This document shows positions 25,692 through 34,406 of a stretch of DNA of 64,000 nt, piece after piece; positions within the stretch are counted from its first letter, which is position 1; each line of letters opens with the position of its first letter. The translations under genes and the position numbers were made by a program. The notes under the pieces are model-generated. The model saw nothing but the letters and a program-made list of their open reading frames with translations, had not been told where the DNA came from and ran no database searches. Source of the stretch: Acetomicrobium hydrogeniformans (GTDB taxonomy: Bacteria > Synergistota > Synergistia > Synergistales > JAFGMB01); NCBI GenBank assembly GCA_016841745.1, contig JAENYO010000005.1, forward strand, positions 146,439 to 210,438, read 5' to 3'.

Positions 25692-26759
25692 ATGGCAGGA
25701 TCGACCAGAATCCGTGTTCTTATAGTCGACGATTCCGCCTTTATGCGGAAGTTCTTTGAAGATCTTCTGGCCTCCGTTCCTGATATGGAGGTCATAGGAA
25801 GGGCCCGAAACGGTTCGGAAGCCATACAAAAGATCAAGACTCTCAGTCCTGATGTGGTCATCATGGATGTGGAGATGCCTGTGATGGACGGACTGTCAGC
25901 CCTGGAAGTCATCATGAAGGAGCACCCTCTTCCGGTAATAATGGTGAGTACCCTAACCAGCCGGGGTGCCGAAGTGACCCTTAAATGTCTTGAAATGGGA
26001 GCCCTGGATTTCGTTCAGAAGCCGTCCAGCAGGGATTTGTCGCAGATATACAGGATCGGCAGTGAACTCCTTAATAAGGTTAGACTGGCCATTTCCTCAA
26101 AGCCGAGAGAGTTCCCCCTCAGAGGAAAGTCCCTTCTGGAGACTCAATGGAAAAAACAGGAAGGCAAACCATTGTCAAAGGGACCCTTCCACATCCTTCT
26201 GATCGCGTCATCCACGGGAGGTCCGCAGGCATTGAGCAGGCTCCTGCCGGAGATACCAGAGGACTTTCCGGTACCCATTGCCATAGTACAGCACATGCCT
26301 AAGGGGTTTACCTTATCCTTCGCCCGGAGACTTGACCAGTTGAGCCGGATCGATGTTGAAGAGGCTGAGCAGGGAATGAGCCTGCGTCCGGGAATGGCCG
26401 TAATTGCCCCTGGAGGGCTTCATCTGTTAATCAAGGGAAGCCGGGATGCTCTTTTCTGCAGTCTTTCCGATTCCCCTCCAGTGAACGCTGTCCGCCCGGC
26501 GGCGGATTGCCTTTTCAGCAGTACGGCCCTGATCCCGGAAATAAAAGTAGTTACAGTCATTCTCACGGGTATGGGAAAAGATGGTACTGCCGGGGCAAGA
26601 TCCTTGCGGGAAAAAGGAGCTTTCATACTTGCGGAATCCGCTGAATCCGCAGTGGTCTACGGCATGCCCAAATCTGCAAAGAATGCAGGACTGGTGGACC
26701 TTTCACTTCCTCTGGACCGTATGGCCGGAGAGATAATGCGAAATTTCCGGAAGCCCTGA
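25692..26759 (+). CDS. cheB: CheB, chemoreceptor methylesterase/glutaminase
   Basis: The product is 355 aa. The N-terminal receiver has the acidic pair in VLIVDDSAFMR, the phospho-acceptor Asp in VVIMDVEMPVMDG (about residue 60) and KPSS. The C-terminal esterase has the Ser in ASSTGGPQAL, His in VQHMPKGF, and Asp in LTGMGKDGTAGA. When phosphorylated by CheA it removes methyl groups from receptors. It is upstream of cheC and cheD in one plus-strand unit. The ATG start has TGGAGG upstream. No unusual features. Confidence 0.96.
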   Translation: MAGSTRIRVLIVDDSAFMRKFFEDLLASVPDMEVIGRARNGSEAIQKIKTLSPDVVIMDVEMPVMDGLSALEVIMKEHPLPVIMVSTLTSRGAEVTLKCLEMGALDFVQKPSSRDLSQIYRIGSELLNKVRLAISSKPREFPLRGKSLLETQWKKQEGKPLSKGPFHILLIASSTGGPQALSRLLPEIPEDFPVPIAIVQHMPKGFTLSFARRLDQLSRIDVEEAEQGMSLRPGMAVIAPGGLHLLIKGSRDALFCSLSDSPPVNAVRPAADCLFSSTALIPEIKVVTVILTGMGKDGTAGARSLREKGAFILAESAESAVVYGMPKSAKNAGLVDLSLPLDRMAGEIMRNFRKP

Positions 26760-26798
26760 TCCCCTGGGGCTTTATCTCTTTCAAGGAGGTTGAACTGC

Positions 26799-27410
26799 TT
26801 GAATTTCCTGCAGAAAGATGCACTTAAGGAAGTCGCCAACATCGGTACAGGAAATGCTGCAAGAGCCCTTTCGGAACTTATAGGAAAAAGAGTTGATATG
26901 AGTGTGCCTGAGGTGGAGATGCTTCCCCTGGAGGATGTAGCCTTTCACTTCGGTCATCCGGAGACTCCAGTTTGTGCCGTTCTCTCCACCTGTGACAGAA
27001 ACCTTGAGGCCAACCTGGTCTTCATAATGGCCGGAAAAGACGCAGAGAAACTTTCAGAGATGCTGCTGGACAAGATCTCCATACCCGTGGCCCCCTCCCG
27101 GATACCGGAACTCAGGGAGTCTGCCCTGGCGGAGGCTGGAAACATCGTTCTGGGTGCCTTTATAAGTGCCCTGGGAAACCTTATGAACCTCCAGCTGGAC
27201 CTTTCCGTTCCATCGGTGGCATTCGATATGCTGGGCTCCATTATGAACGTGATGGTGGCTATTTTCGGTGCCGCAGAGGATACGGCATTTCTTATCGACA
27301 CCCGGCTTTCCTTTCCCGAGGATGAAGATCATTTTTTTTCAGGAAGGATCATGTTCATACCTGGCCCAGGTTCGCTGGAAAGTTTTTTCAGTTTTCTAGG
27401 AGTGAGATGA
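26799..27410 (+). CDS. cheC: CheC, CheY-phosphate phosphatase
   Basis: The product is about 203 aa from the TTG at 26799, 9 nt after AAGGAGG; an in-frame TTG nine bases earlier lies inside the ribosome site. Two active-site helices of the CheC family are intact: DALKEVANIGTGNAARALSE and ESALAEAGNIVLGAFISALG, each with Glu and Asn three residues apart and a Pro about 20 residues later. It dephosphorylates CheY-P and is activated by CheD. It lies 30 bp after cheB and 6 bp before cheD. Confidence 0.95.
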   Translation: MNFLQKDALKEVANIGTGNAARALSELIGKRVDMSVPEVEMLPLEDVAFHFGHPETPVCAVLSTCDRNLEANLVFIMAGKDAEKLSEMLLDKISIPVAPSRIPELRESALAEAGNIVLGAFISALGNLMNLQLDLSVPSVAFDMLGSIMNVMVAIFGAAEDTAFLIDTRLSFPEDEDHFFSGRIMFIPGPGSLESFFSFLGVR

Positions 27411-27416
27411 CCATTT

Positions 27417-27929
27417 ATGATTGAGAAGATCCTTAACAGGCAGGAGAATTCTCTCTACGTGGGTATGGGTGACCTGGTAATGGGTTCCAGTCCTGATGTC
27501 TTCATATGCCTCGGGCTGGGTTCCTGCATTGCCCTTGTTATTTATTCCCCTAAAAGAAAGCTGGCGGCCATGGCCCATATCATGCTCCCTAAAAGCCCGA
27601 ATTCTGAAAAGGGAAAGCCTTTCAAGGCGGGGAAGTTCGCCGATCGGGCAGTGCCGGAAATGTTAGATATCCTGGAAAAGGAAGGGGTGGCAAGGAGCGA
27701 AGTCAGGGCAAAACTTGCGGGCGGTGCAAGGATGTTCGCCTTCTCTCCCTCTCCAATGATAGCTATTGGAGAACAGAACATTTTCAAGGTAACGGACCTG
27801 CTTGGTCAATATTCAATTCCCATTGAAGCCTGTGATACAGGGGGAAACAAGGGACGGAGCATAACTTTCCATACTGAAACATGTGCCCTGGAGGTCCGTG
27901 TCATGGGAGAAAGGACGAAAACCCTCTAG
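27417..27929 (+). CDS. cheD: CheD, receptor deamidase and CheC partner
   Basis: The product is 170 residues. The catalytic Cys is in GLGSCIALVIYS and the His in MAHIMLPKS, with LAGGARMF downstream, all as in CheD family members. It deamidates receptor glutamines and binds CheC to regulate its phosphatase activity. It is the last gene of cheB-cheC-cheD and ends 12 bp from the convergent flgN. Confidence 0.95.
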   Translation: MIEKILNRQENSLYVGMGDLVMGSSPDVFICLGLGSCIALVIYSPKRKLAAMAHIMLPKSPNSEKGKPFKAGKFADRAVPEMLDILEKEGVARSEVRAKLAGGARMFAFSPSPMIAIGEQNIFKVTDLLGQYSIPIEACDTGGNKGRSITFHTETCALEVRVMGERTKTL

Positions 27930-27941
27930 AAAGGATCGTTT

Positions 27942-28394
27942 TCAGGCCCTGGTATCGAGACTGACAGCGGCCGAGCCGGACCAGGCAAAGCGTTTGAGTC
28001 TTTCAAGGATCATTTCCGACAGGAAACGGTGTTCTTCAGCCTGCCTGGAGAGCGTGAAATTGATCTCCTTGATCGAGATGACGGCAGAAAGAAGACTTCT
28101 GGCGGATTCCTTGAGACGGCCGGAACTTTTGTCGTCCAGGGCGGTGCATATTTCCTTCACCATGGGATTACATCCGAGAGCCTCGGCGAGCTTGGCAGCA
28201 ACCCTGTTCCTTTCGGCCTCTGCCAGCATGGCCTTTCCCGAAACTTCCTGGAGACGTTGGAGCAGTCCGGGCAGGAGACGGGGTTCGCTCTTTCTGAGTA
28301 CTTCCTTCTCTTCCTTGAGAACTTCCAACAGATCAAGAAGGGCCTCTCTCTGGACATCGTTCTTTTCTATGAGGGAGTTCAGGAGTTCTTTCAT
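27942..28394 (-). CDS. flgN: FlgN-like export chaperone for hook-filament junction proteins
   Basis: The product is 150 residues, almost entirely helical. It begins MKELLNSLIEKNDVQREALL, and its last third (ISIKEINFTLSRQAEEHRFL) fits the FlgN C-terminal helix. Family members keep FlgK and FlgL unfolded for export. Its ATG lies within the flgJ end (ATGA overlap at 28391-28394), so the two are coupled. The call rests on position (end of flgA-H-I-J) and helical pattern rather than a strong motif. Confidence 0.75.
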   Translation of the reverse strand: MKELLNSLIEKNDVQREALLDLLEVLKEEKEVLRKSEPRLLPGLLQRLQEVSGKAMLAEAERNRVAAKLAEALGCNPMVKEICTALDDKSSGRLKESARSLLSAVISIKEINFTLSRQAEEHRFLSEMILERLKRFAWSGSAAVSLDTRA

Positions 28395-28753
28395 TTTGTT
28401 TCACCTCTCTGGGCCTGTACTTTCAGGCCATCCATTTGTTTTTTATATTCTCTTGATGCTTTTTCCTGCTTGAGGGTCTGGTATAGGTCCTTCCAGAGAC
28501 CAATCCCTCCATTTTCCTGTGAAGCCAGGCTTTCTCCAGTCATCTCAATGGTGAGTTCACGGAGGGATTCAAAGGGTCTGCTTCCTTTTTGTTCACTTTC
28601 TGCAGAGGAGGAACCCAGGGATTCCTTGAGCATGCTGGCAATGAAGATCCCCTCGAACTGCTTGCAGGCTCTCTTTAATTTCTGATCGTCCTTTTCAGGG
28701 ATGCGTTCCTGTTGTTGAATTCCCCGGACCTGATCTGAGTTACCTACCTTCAT
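28391..28753 (-). CDS. flgJ: FlgJ-type rod-binding protein (no muramidase domain)
   Basis: The product is 120 aa. It carries the rod-binding pattern KLKRACKQFEGIFIASMLKE followed by LTIEMTGESLASQENGGIGL, as in FlgJ N-terminal domains. It lacks the C-terminal peptidoglycan hydrolase domain of FlgJ in enterobacteria, and a lytic transglycosylase gene lies elsewhere (62770). It acts as the rod cap during assembly. The stop overlaps the flgN start. Confidence 0.85.
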   Translation of the reverse strand: MKVGNSDQVRGIQQQERIPEKDDQKLKRACKQFEGIFIASMLKESLGSSSAESEQKGSRPFESLRELTIEMTGESLASQENGGIGLWKDLYQTLKQEKASREYKKQMDGLKVQAQRGETK

Positions 28754-28765
28754 AAGCTATCCCTC

Positions 28766-29911
28766 CTAAAGGATGACCAGTTCGCCCTTAAGGGCTCCGG
28801 CCATGTCTATGGCCTGAAGGATGGTTATGATATCCCGTGGAGTTGCTCCAAGGGCATTAAGACTTTTTACAACGTCGTCCACCGTAGCCGATGTTTCGAG
28901 GTGGGCCAGGCTCCCTCTCTCTTCCTCCGCTGTGATCAGGGACTGTTCAAGCGTCACCGTTTCGCCTTCGGAGAAAGGGCGGGGCTGACTAACCCCCTTC
29001 TGCGTCGCAATGGTAACTGTGAGATTACCGTGTGCCACGGCTACTTCGCTGATCCTTACGTTGCCCCCCATGGCCACCGTTCCGGTCCTCTCGTTTATGA
29101 CCACCCTGGCTATAGTATCGGGTCTTATCTTCAATTTCTCCAGTGCTGCTATGAAGTGGGGAGTCCTTCCCCTGAAATTTGGGGGTATTTTTATTTCCAC
29201 GCATCCGGCATCGGAGGCATAGGCCACTGAACCGAACCGATCATTTAGGGCCAGGGCAACCCTGTCAGCGGTGGTGAAATCGGGTTCTCTCAGAAGGAAC
29301 CGTATGGTCTCCCCGTTACCGGAGTTCCAGGTAGTTTCCCTCTCTACCATGGCTCCTCCGGGGATCCTCCCCGTGGTGGAGATGTTCTTCGAAATGCTTG
29401 AACCGGAGGCACTGGCGGAGAAGCCACCGATGGAGATGGAACCCTGGGCTACGGCATAGATATTTCCGTTGGCCGCCTTGAGGGGGGTCTGCAGAAGCAC
29501 TCCTCCTGCCAGGCTCTTGGCATCACCCACAGCACTTACGGTGACATCGACCTTTTCCCCGTTCCTTGCAAAGGGAGGCAGTTCACAGGTCACTGTTACA
29601 ACGGCAGCATTCTTGCTTTTAAGGTCCTTCCGGCTCATGGATATCCCGAAATTCTGTGTGAGGTTACCCAGCATGGCTATAACCAGGTCTCCCTTATCGC
29701 CCGTCCCCTGGAGGCCCAGGACAAGGCCCATGCCCACAAGCTGGTTGGACCTTATCCCCTCCATTCTTCCCAGGTCTTTAAGACGTACTTCGGGATGGAT
29801 CTGGGCGGCAGGGGCCGCAGGAGAGGCAAGTAGGATGAAAACCAGGTTCCATAGCAGGATATTTTTCAATTTCAGACCAATTTTCTTAAGAAGTGGGCTG
29901 TAACGGTTCAT
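28766..29911 (-). CDS. flgI: FlgI, flagellar P-ring protein
   Basis: The product is 381 residues with a basic and hydrophobic N-terminus (LKNILLWNLVFILLASPAAP) that fits a Sec signal peptide, followed by RLKDLGRMEGIRSNQLVGMG and LVLGLQGTGDKG, the hallmark of FlgI. The C-terminus carries VVKSLNALGATPRDIITILQ. It forms the periplasmic ring around the rod. The ATG is preceded by GGTGAT. It lies in the flgA-flgH-flgI-flgJ-flgN unit. Confidence 0.96.
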   Translation of the reverse strand: MNRYSPLLKKIGLKLKNILLWNLVFILLASPAAPAAQIHPEVRLKDLGRMEGIRSNQLVGMGLVLGLQGTGDKGDLVIAMLGNLTQNFGISMSRKDLKSKNAAVVTVTCELPPFARNGEKVDVTVSAVGDAKSLAGGVLLQTPLKAANGNIYAVAQGSISIGGFSASASGSSISKNISTTGRIPGGAMVERETTWNSGNGETIRFLLREPDFTTADRVALALNDRFGSVAYASDAGCVEIKIPPNFRGRTPHFIAALEKLKIRPDTIARVVINERTGTVAMGGNVRISEVAVAHGNLTVTIATQKGVSQPRPFSEGETVTLEQSLITAEEERGSLAHLETSATVDDVVKSLNALGATPRDIITILQAIDMAGALKGELVIL

Positions 29912-29922
29912 TCTATATCACC

Positions 29923-30507
29923 TCAGAATATGGCATTGAAGAGACGGGTAAGCAGGCCGGGATTCTGGATATCGCTTATGGTGCCTATTCCCTCCACGCT
30001 GACGGTAATGTTGGCAAGTCTGTCGCTATGTATGGTGTTGTCCGGCCCTACATCCAGGGGTCTCAGAATCCCTTCTATCTGAAGGGTCATGTTTTCTTTA
30101 TGGGTCTGTATATTTTTACTTCCCTCTACTCTGAGGTTGCCTCCCGGAAGAACTTCCGTGACCGTACAGGTCACTGTTGTGGAGAGGTTGTGGGTCCTTT
30201 CAGTGGATCCGTCCCCTCCCATGGTGCTCTCCGTGGAGAAGCCCAGCTTCCTTATGAAATTCAGGATACCTACGCCATCTGAGGCTGTGCTGGAATTTTC
30301 TTTTGATATATCTGTGTTGGCTTCGTCTTTTGCTTTTGTTTTTTCTTCCACCAGAACGGTTACAATGTCGCCCACCTTTGAAGGCCGATGATCCTCCACC
30401 AGGGAGGGACCATCCACCCACAAGGACTGGCCCATGGCTGTCCCTACGAACAGGGAAAGAACCATTATTATGATGAAGCAGATCTTGATGGACCTCAAGA
30501 AGATCAC
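29923..30507 (-). CDS. flgH: FlgH, flagellar L-ring protein (no lipobox cysteine seen)
   Basis: The product is 194 residues with the FlgH landmarks SKVGDIVTVLVEEKTKAKDE and EVLPGGNLRVEGSKNIQTHK. It forms the outer-membrane ring and is direct evidence for a diderm envelope. The N-terminus has a signal peptide (IKICFIIIMVLSLFVGTAMG) whose only Cys lies inside the hydrophobic core; no [LVI]-x-x-C lipobox is seen at the cleavage region (GTAMGQSLW). E. coli FlgH is a lipoprotein, so this version may be held in the membrane differently. Gene order flgA-flgH-flgI is canonical. Confidence 0.94.
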   Translation of the reverse strand: MIFLRSIKICFIIIMVLSLFVGTAMGQSLWVDGPSLVEDHRPSKVGDIVTVLVEEKTKAKDEANTDISKENSSTASDGVGILNFIRKLGFSTESTMGGDGSTERTHNLSTTVTCTVTEVLPGGNLRVEGSKNIQTHKENMTLQIEGILRPLDVGPDNTIHSDRLANITVSVEGIGTISDIQNPGLLTRLFNAIF

Positions 30508-30520
30508 TTCCTTTCAGGGA

Positions 30521-31225
30521 TCATATCCCCTCTTTTACGAGAACCATGCCTGGCCCCACGATCATTGCATGAATGTCCTTTCGGTATTTCCCTAGCCTTA
30601 CCCTTATAGTGGATCCCCTGGAACCGGACTCAAGGGCAAGCCCCGGGAGTTTTGCCTCAACGCCACCGAATCTGGATATCACTGTTAGTCTGGCTCCCCG
30701 CTCTACCACCATTACTTTTTCCACGTCCCTTTCGGAAATAACGCTCCCCGATCCGATCCTCCGTTTTGCCCTTTTTCCGGTCAGGAGGGCCATAGCTGAA
30801 AAGGTATCTCCATAAGTCCGCTTATAGCAGGCTTCCCGAACATCCATATCTTCCGCTGAAATGATCTGTCCCCGCTGTATATTCCTGGCGGCAAAAACCA
30901 TAATGGCATTCCACTCCAGTCTGTAAACGGCGCTGAACTTTCTTGCACCTGACCGCAGCCTCAGTGTCAGTGATGGAATTCCCGGGTATATCCTCCGGGG
31001 ACTCTCAATCTCTCCGGTTATACCGAAATGACGTGGTTCCATGATTATGCTGGTCCATTTTATTCTGTGCCCATTCTCCTGCAGGAGGTCCAGAAATACT
31101 TCAGTTCCGTCTGCGCGATCCAGCTGAAGCCCCTCTATGGATATTGGGCCTGCTGCGAAGGCCGGGACAGTAGTCAGAAGCAACATCATAAAAAACAATA
31201 TAACCTTAAAGGCAGATCCAACCAT
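30521..31225 (-). CDS. flgA: FlgA, P-ring assembly chaperone
   Basis: The product is about 234 aa from the ATG at 31223-31225 (MVGSAFKV), 8 nt after TTGGAGG; an ATG eight codons upstream is also possible. A signal peptide is clear (VILFFMMLLLTTVPAFA). The C-terminal SAF domain contains AARNIQRGQIISAEDMDVRE and GSGSVISERDVE, and the end fits FlgA. It chaperones FlgI in the periplasm. It is first of the flgA-H-I-J-N unit, and the 183-bp divergent gap to flgK must hold promoters for both. Confidence 0.9.
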   Translation of the reverse strand: MVGSAFKVILFFMMLLLTTVPAFAAGPISIEGLQLDRADGTEVFLDLLQENGHRIKWTSIIMEPRHFGITGEIESPRRIYPGIPSLTLRLRSGARKFSAVYRLEWNAIMVFAARNIQRGQIISAEDMDVREACYKRTYGDTFSAMALLTGKRAKRRIGSGSVISERDVEKVMVVERGARLTVISRFGGVEAKLPGLALESGSRGSTIRVRLGKYRKDIHAMIVGPGMVLVKEGI

Positions 31226-31353
31226 GGATAGTTTCCTCCAATTACACATAATAACATTATAAACAACGTTTTTCCATATATATTTTTAAATAACAATGAA
31301 TGATCTTTTCATTATTTTTTTTACACAGGGAACTGTTGCTGAATGCTTGTATT

Positions 31354-31361
31354 CCCGATAA
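31354..31361 (+). promoter_or_regulatory. Sigma-28-like -10 before flgK
   Basis: CCCGATAA differs by one base from the GCCGATAA -10 of sigma-28 and lies about 48 bp before the flgK ATG. The -35 position has no clear TAAA. Together with the element at 21550 and the one before fliL at 39147 it forms a weak but repeated pattern. Confidence 0.35.
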
Positions 31362-31408
31362 CAGAATTAGATCTCCCGGATAATCCATTTAGAGATGGAG
31401 GTATGAAA

Positions 31409-33886
31409 ATGTCCAACACATTTTCGGGTCTTGAGATAGGCAGACGGGCCATGAATTATTTCAGACAGGGCATAGAGACCGCTGGTCATAACATGAGCAA
31501 TGCGGATGTTGAGGGTTATTCGCGCCAGAGCGTCGAGGCATCTCCTTCAACACCCTTCACTGCCCCGGGGCTCAACAGCGGAGGCCAACCCGGGCAGATA
31601 GGAACGGGAGTGGATATCGACGCCATTTCAAGGATCAGGGATTCCTTCCTGGATTCACAGTATTGTCAGGAATCCACTGAGGGAGGTTTCTGGGAGGCTG
31701 CCAGCAGAACAATGGAATATCTGGAGATGTTCATTGGAGAACCCTCGGACAGCGGCATTTCGGCGGCCATGGAGAACGTAAACCAGGCTCTGCAGGAGCT
31801 TCAGAAAATGCCTGATTCCAGCAGTACCAGGGAGTCCTTCATAAGTGAATTTGACAACCTCTGCAGCCTTATATGCCACACCTACGAGAACATGTCGGAA
31901 TATCGTGTTTCCCTCAACCAGGAGGTGGAGCTCAAGGTCCAGGAGGCAAATGACCTCATAGACAGTATCGCTTCACTCAACAGCCATATAGAGACGGTAA
32001 TGGGCATTGGAAATAACCCCAACGATCTTATGGATCAGAGGGACAAACTTGTGGAAGAACTTTCCGGGCTTATCGATATCTCCACATACACCAGCAGCGA
32101 TAACGGCACAGTGAACGTAAGCCTGGCTGGAAGGCTGCTTGTACAGGAGAGCCAGTCCCGCCATCTTGTTCTTGTCCCACAGGAAGGTAACTCCGGATTC
32201 TACGATGTGCAGGTGGAGGATAACGAATTCGACTCTTCAGCTCATCCTGAAACAGCTACAGCAGCCATAGGAAGAGAGGCCGTGGAGGGAGTTTACACAA
32301 TTGAGGTCAGCAGGCCTGCCACAGAGACCAGGTGGGCCATAGGAAACGGTTCTGACACCGGCATCTCTGATTCATCGGATACCGCTCTAGGCATGGAGGG
32401 TTCCTTTTCCCTCCAGGTGGGAGTGGATGGTTTCAAGGGAGTATCTTCAAGGATTTCGGGGGGTGCTCTTCTGGAAGCCCCTTCGGGGGACGAACCGCTG
32501 AACTACTCCTTCCGGATAGCTTCAGGTGCAGAGGAAAAGGTACTGAATATAAACTGGGACGATTCGGCAGCGCCCGCACATTGGACAATCGATGGGACTG
32601 ATTTAGGGAGTGAGCTTGATCTCACAGAACTGAGAGATTCCATAAATAGCCTTTCCGTGAACATTGAGGCCTCTCTGGATGCTTCGGGAGAGAAGATATC
32701 TTTTTCTGACAGTGATGGTTTCCTGGTTTCCCTGATGGACCTGGAGGGGAACCTGGTCTCCGGCATGGGTTTCGAAAAAACCTCTCCCAGTGTGGACATT
32801 AACATATCAGATACAGATTCACTTCAGACCATAGCTAACAAGATCAACGGCGCTTATGATACTAGTTCCAGCGGAGGCCCCGATTCCCCCGGTGAATGGC
32901 TGCATGCCAGCATTGAGGAGGCAAGGGACGGTTCTTTCTTCCTCATGCTCGAGAGCAATGCCGTGGGGGAGAGTTACAGGATAAACGTTGGTACTGCCGG
33001 CGGTGAAAGCCTTGAGACAGCAAAGCTTCTCGGTCTGGTTGATGTAAATGGCGCAACAAAGATAATCCAGAATTCAAATGATGCCCTTCTGAAAATGGAC
33101 GGCATGGAGTACCTTTCTTCAGTGAACTCTTTCTCGGAAGCACGCCTCATAACCTCTTTCAATTCCTACAGGGCAGATACCCTCCAGACTGTCATACAGG
33201 GTGTGAAACTGGACATAAAGGAAGGTTCGGCCGGATCTGCCACTGATATAAGGGTGGAGCGCCATGTGAATGGCGGTTTCATAGAGGGCCTGCTTCAGTC
33301 CAGGGATGATCTGGTAACAGGAGCCATGAATTTTCTCAACAGTTTTGCCATGTCCCTTTCAGACCAGTTCAATGCCGTTCATTATTCTGGACATGGATCC
33401 GGAAGCCAGAGCCAGACAACGGGAATATCGCTCTTTGAGCCTCTTTCATCTAAAAGTAACTTCGCTGAATTCCTGGCAGTAAATCCCGACCTTCTTGCCG
33501 ATTCCAACCTTCTTGCTGCTGCAGGAGACGATGGCCTGGGTTCAAGCCTGGGCAGCGGTGACGGATCCAGGGCCCTTCAGATGATCGGTTTCTTTTCGAA
33601 CCCTGTCTTTGACGGAGGTTCATCAACCCTGGATGAATACTATACCTCCTTCGTTGCATCCCTGGGATCCCAGAGTCGGCAGGCCAGTATCATGTGTGAT
33701 AACCAGCAGACCCTCATGGATCAGATATCTAACCAGAGGCAGTCTATATCGGGGGTAAATATTGACGAAGAGATGATGGATATGGTCCAGTACCAGCAGT
33801 CATATCAGGCAATTGCCCGGTACATCACGGTTCTGGATGAGATGCTGGGAATGGTTATCAACGGAATGGGAGTAGTGGGAAGATAA
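31409..33886 (+). CDS. flgK: FlgK, hook-filament junction protein 1 (oversized)
   Basis: The start is the ATG at 31409, 7 nt after GGAGG; an ATG six bases earlier is too close to that site. The product is about 825 aa, longer than usual for FlgK (about 450-650). The N-terminus (MSNTFSGLEIGRRAMNYFRQ, GHNMSNADVEGYSRQSVEA) and C-terminus (MMDMVQYQQSYQAIARYITV) are canonical. The extra length lies in a Ser/Asp/Gly-rich middle (about residues 280-560) that could be a surface domain. The gene is on the plus strand, convergent with fliS, and flgL is not next to it. A perfect stem-loop that overlaps the stop codon ends it. Confidence 0.93.
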   Translation: MSNTFSGLEIGRRAMNYFRQGIETAGHNMSNADVEGYSRQSVEASPSTPFTAPGLNSGGQPGQIGTGVDIDAISRIRDSFLDSQYCQESTEGGFWEAASRTMEYLEMFIGEPSDSGISAAMENVNQALQELQKMPDSSSTRESFISEFDNLCSLICHTYENMSEYRVSLNQEVELKVQEANDLIDSIASLNSHIETVMGIGNNPNDLMDQRDKLVEELSGLIDISTYTSSDNGTVNVSLAGRLLVQESQSRHLVLVPQEGNSGFYDVQVEDNEFDSSAHPETATAAIGREAVEGVYTIEVSRPATETRWAIGNGSDTGISDSSDTALGMEGSFSLQVGVDGFKGVSSRISGGALLEAPSGDEPLNYSFRIASGAEEKVLNINWDDSAAPAHWTIDGTDLGSELDLTELRDSINSLSVNIEASLDASGEKISFSDSDGFLVSLMDLEGNLVSGMGFEKTSPSVDINISDTDSLQTIANKINGAYDTSSSGGPDSPGEWLHASIEEARDGSFFLMLESNAVGESYRINVGTAGGESLETAKLLGLVDVNGATKIIQNSNDALLKMDGMEYLSSVNSFSEARLITSFNSYRADTLQTVIQGVKLDIKEGSAGSATDIRVERHVNGGFIEGLLQSRDDLVTGAMNFLNSFAMSLSDQFNAVHYSGHGSGSQSQTTGISLFEPLSSKSNFAEFLAVNPDLLADSNLLAAAGDDGLGSSLGSGDGSRALQMIGFFSNPVFDGGSSTLDEYYTSFVASLGSQSRQASIMCDNQQTLMDQISNQRQSISGVNIDEEMMDMVQYQQSYQAIARYITVLDEMLGMVINGMGVVGR

Positions 33887-33920
33887 TAAGAGGGCTCCTT
33901 AGGAGCCCTCTTATTATCTT
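33880..33920. terminator. Shared bidirectional terminator overlapping both stop codons (flgK/fliS)
   Basis: The 20 bases at 33880-33899 are a perfect reverse complement of 33901-33920, with one central base. The flgK stop (TAA, 33884-33886) and the fliS stop (TAA on the minus strand, 33919-33921) both lie in the stem. G/C-rich in the middle and A/T-rich at both outer ends, it resembles an intrinsic terminator read from either side. Confidence 0.88.
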
Positions 33921-34383
33921 AACAGGATATGTTCAGGTCACCGCCCACAAGTTCGAGTGGAGCGAATTTCCTCTCTTCCTCTGCAGAGAGGCTGCCCTCT
34001 TTCCAGAGCCCATCCAGAGCCTGCTGCCAGGTTTCAAAAAGCTCTCCAAGCATGGACATGACCCTTTCAATTTTCTCTTTATCTTTTTTGAGGTTTGCCA
34101 TGACAAGCTCGTTATGCATGAAGTCATAGAGCCGGTTAAGCCCATGGGACAGTTCTTCCGCCTTCTCAGGCCTGAGGGCGAACTGAAGTTCCCTTATGGC
34201 TCTCTGGGCTGTCTGGAGCCCTGCATTGGCTCCCTCCGCATTGCTCTCCTCTATGGACATTACGGCTTTGTTACAGGCACCGATGGCGATCTCATAGGTC
34301 AAGAGAAGGAGTTTTTCCCTGGAGGCGGTGAGAATCTCCTGGTGAAGATATCTGAGGCGAACGTTAGTGTCTTTTCCTTTCAA
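33919..34383 (-). CDS. fliS: FliS, flagellin export chaperone
   Basis: The product is 154 residues. It has the FliS helical bundle with YLHQEILTASREKLLLLTYE and KAEELSHGLNRLYDFMHNEL. FliS binds the flagellin C-terminus and prevents polymerisation in the cytoplasm. The start is TTG at 34383 with GGAGAGGG upstream. It is downstream of fliK on the same strand (23-bp gap) and ends in the shared terminator with flgK. Confidence 0.9.
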   Translation of the reverse strand: MKGKDTNVRLRYLHQEILTASREKLLLLTYEIAIGACNKAVMSIEESNAEGANAGLQTAQRAIRELQFALRPEKAEELSHGLNRLYDFMHNELVMANLKKDKEKIERVMSMLGELFETWQQALDGLWKEGSLSAEEERKFAPLELVGGDLNISC

Positions 34384-34406
34384 TTTGCCCTCTCCTTTCC
34401 AAAATC

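Noticed and set aside
30200-30421. Minus-strand frame inside flgH
   Set aside because: Out-of-frame reading of flgH codons; no start signal.
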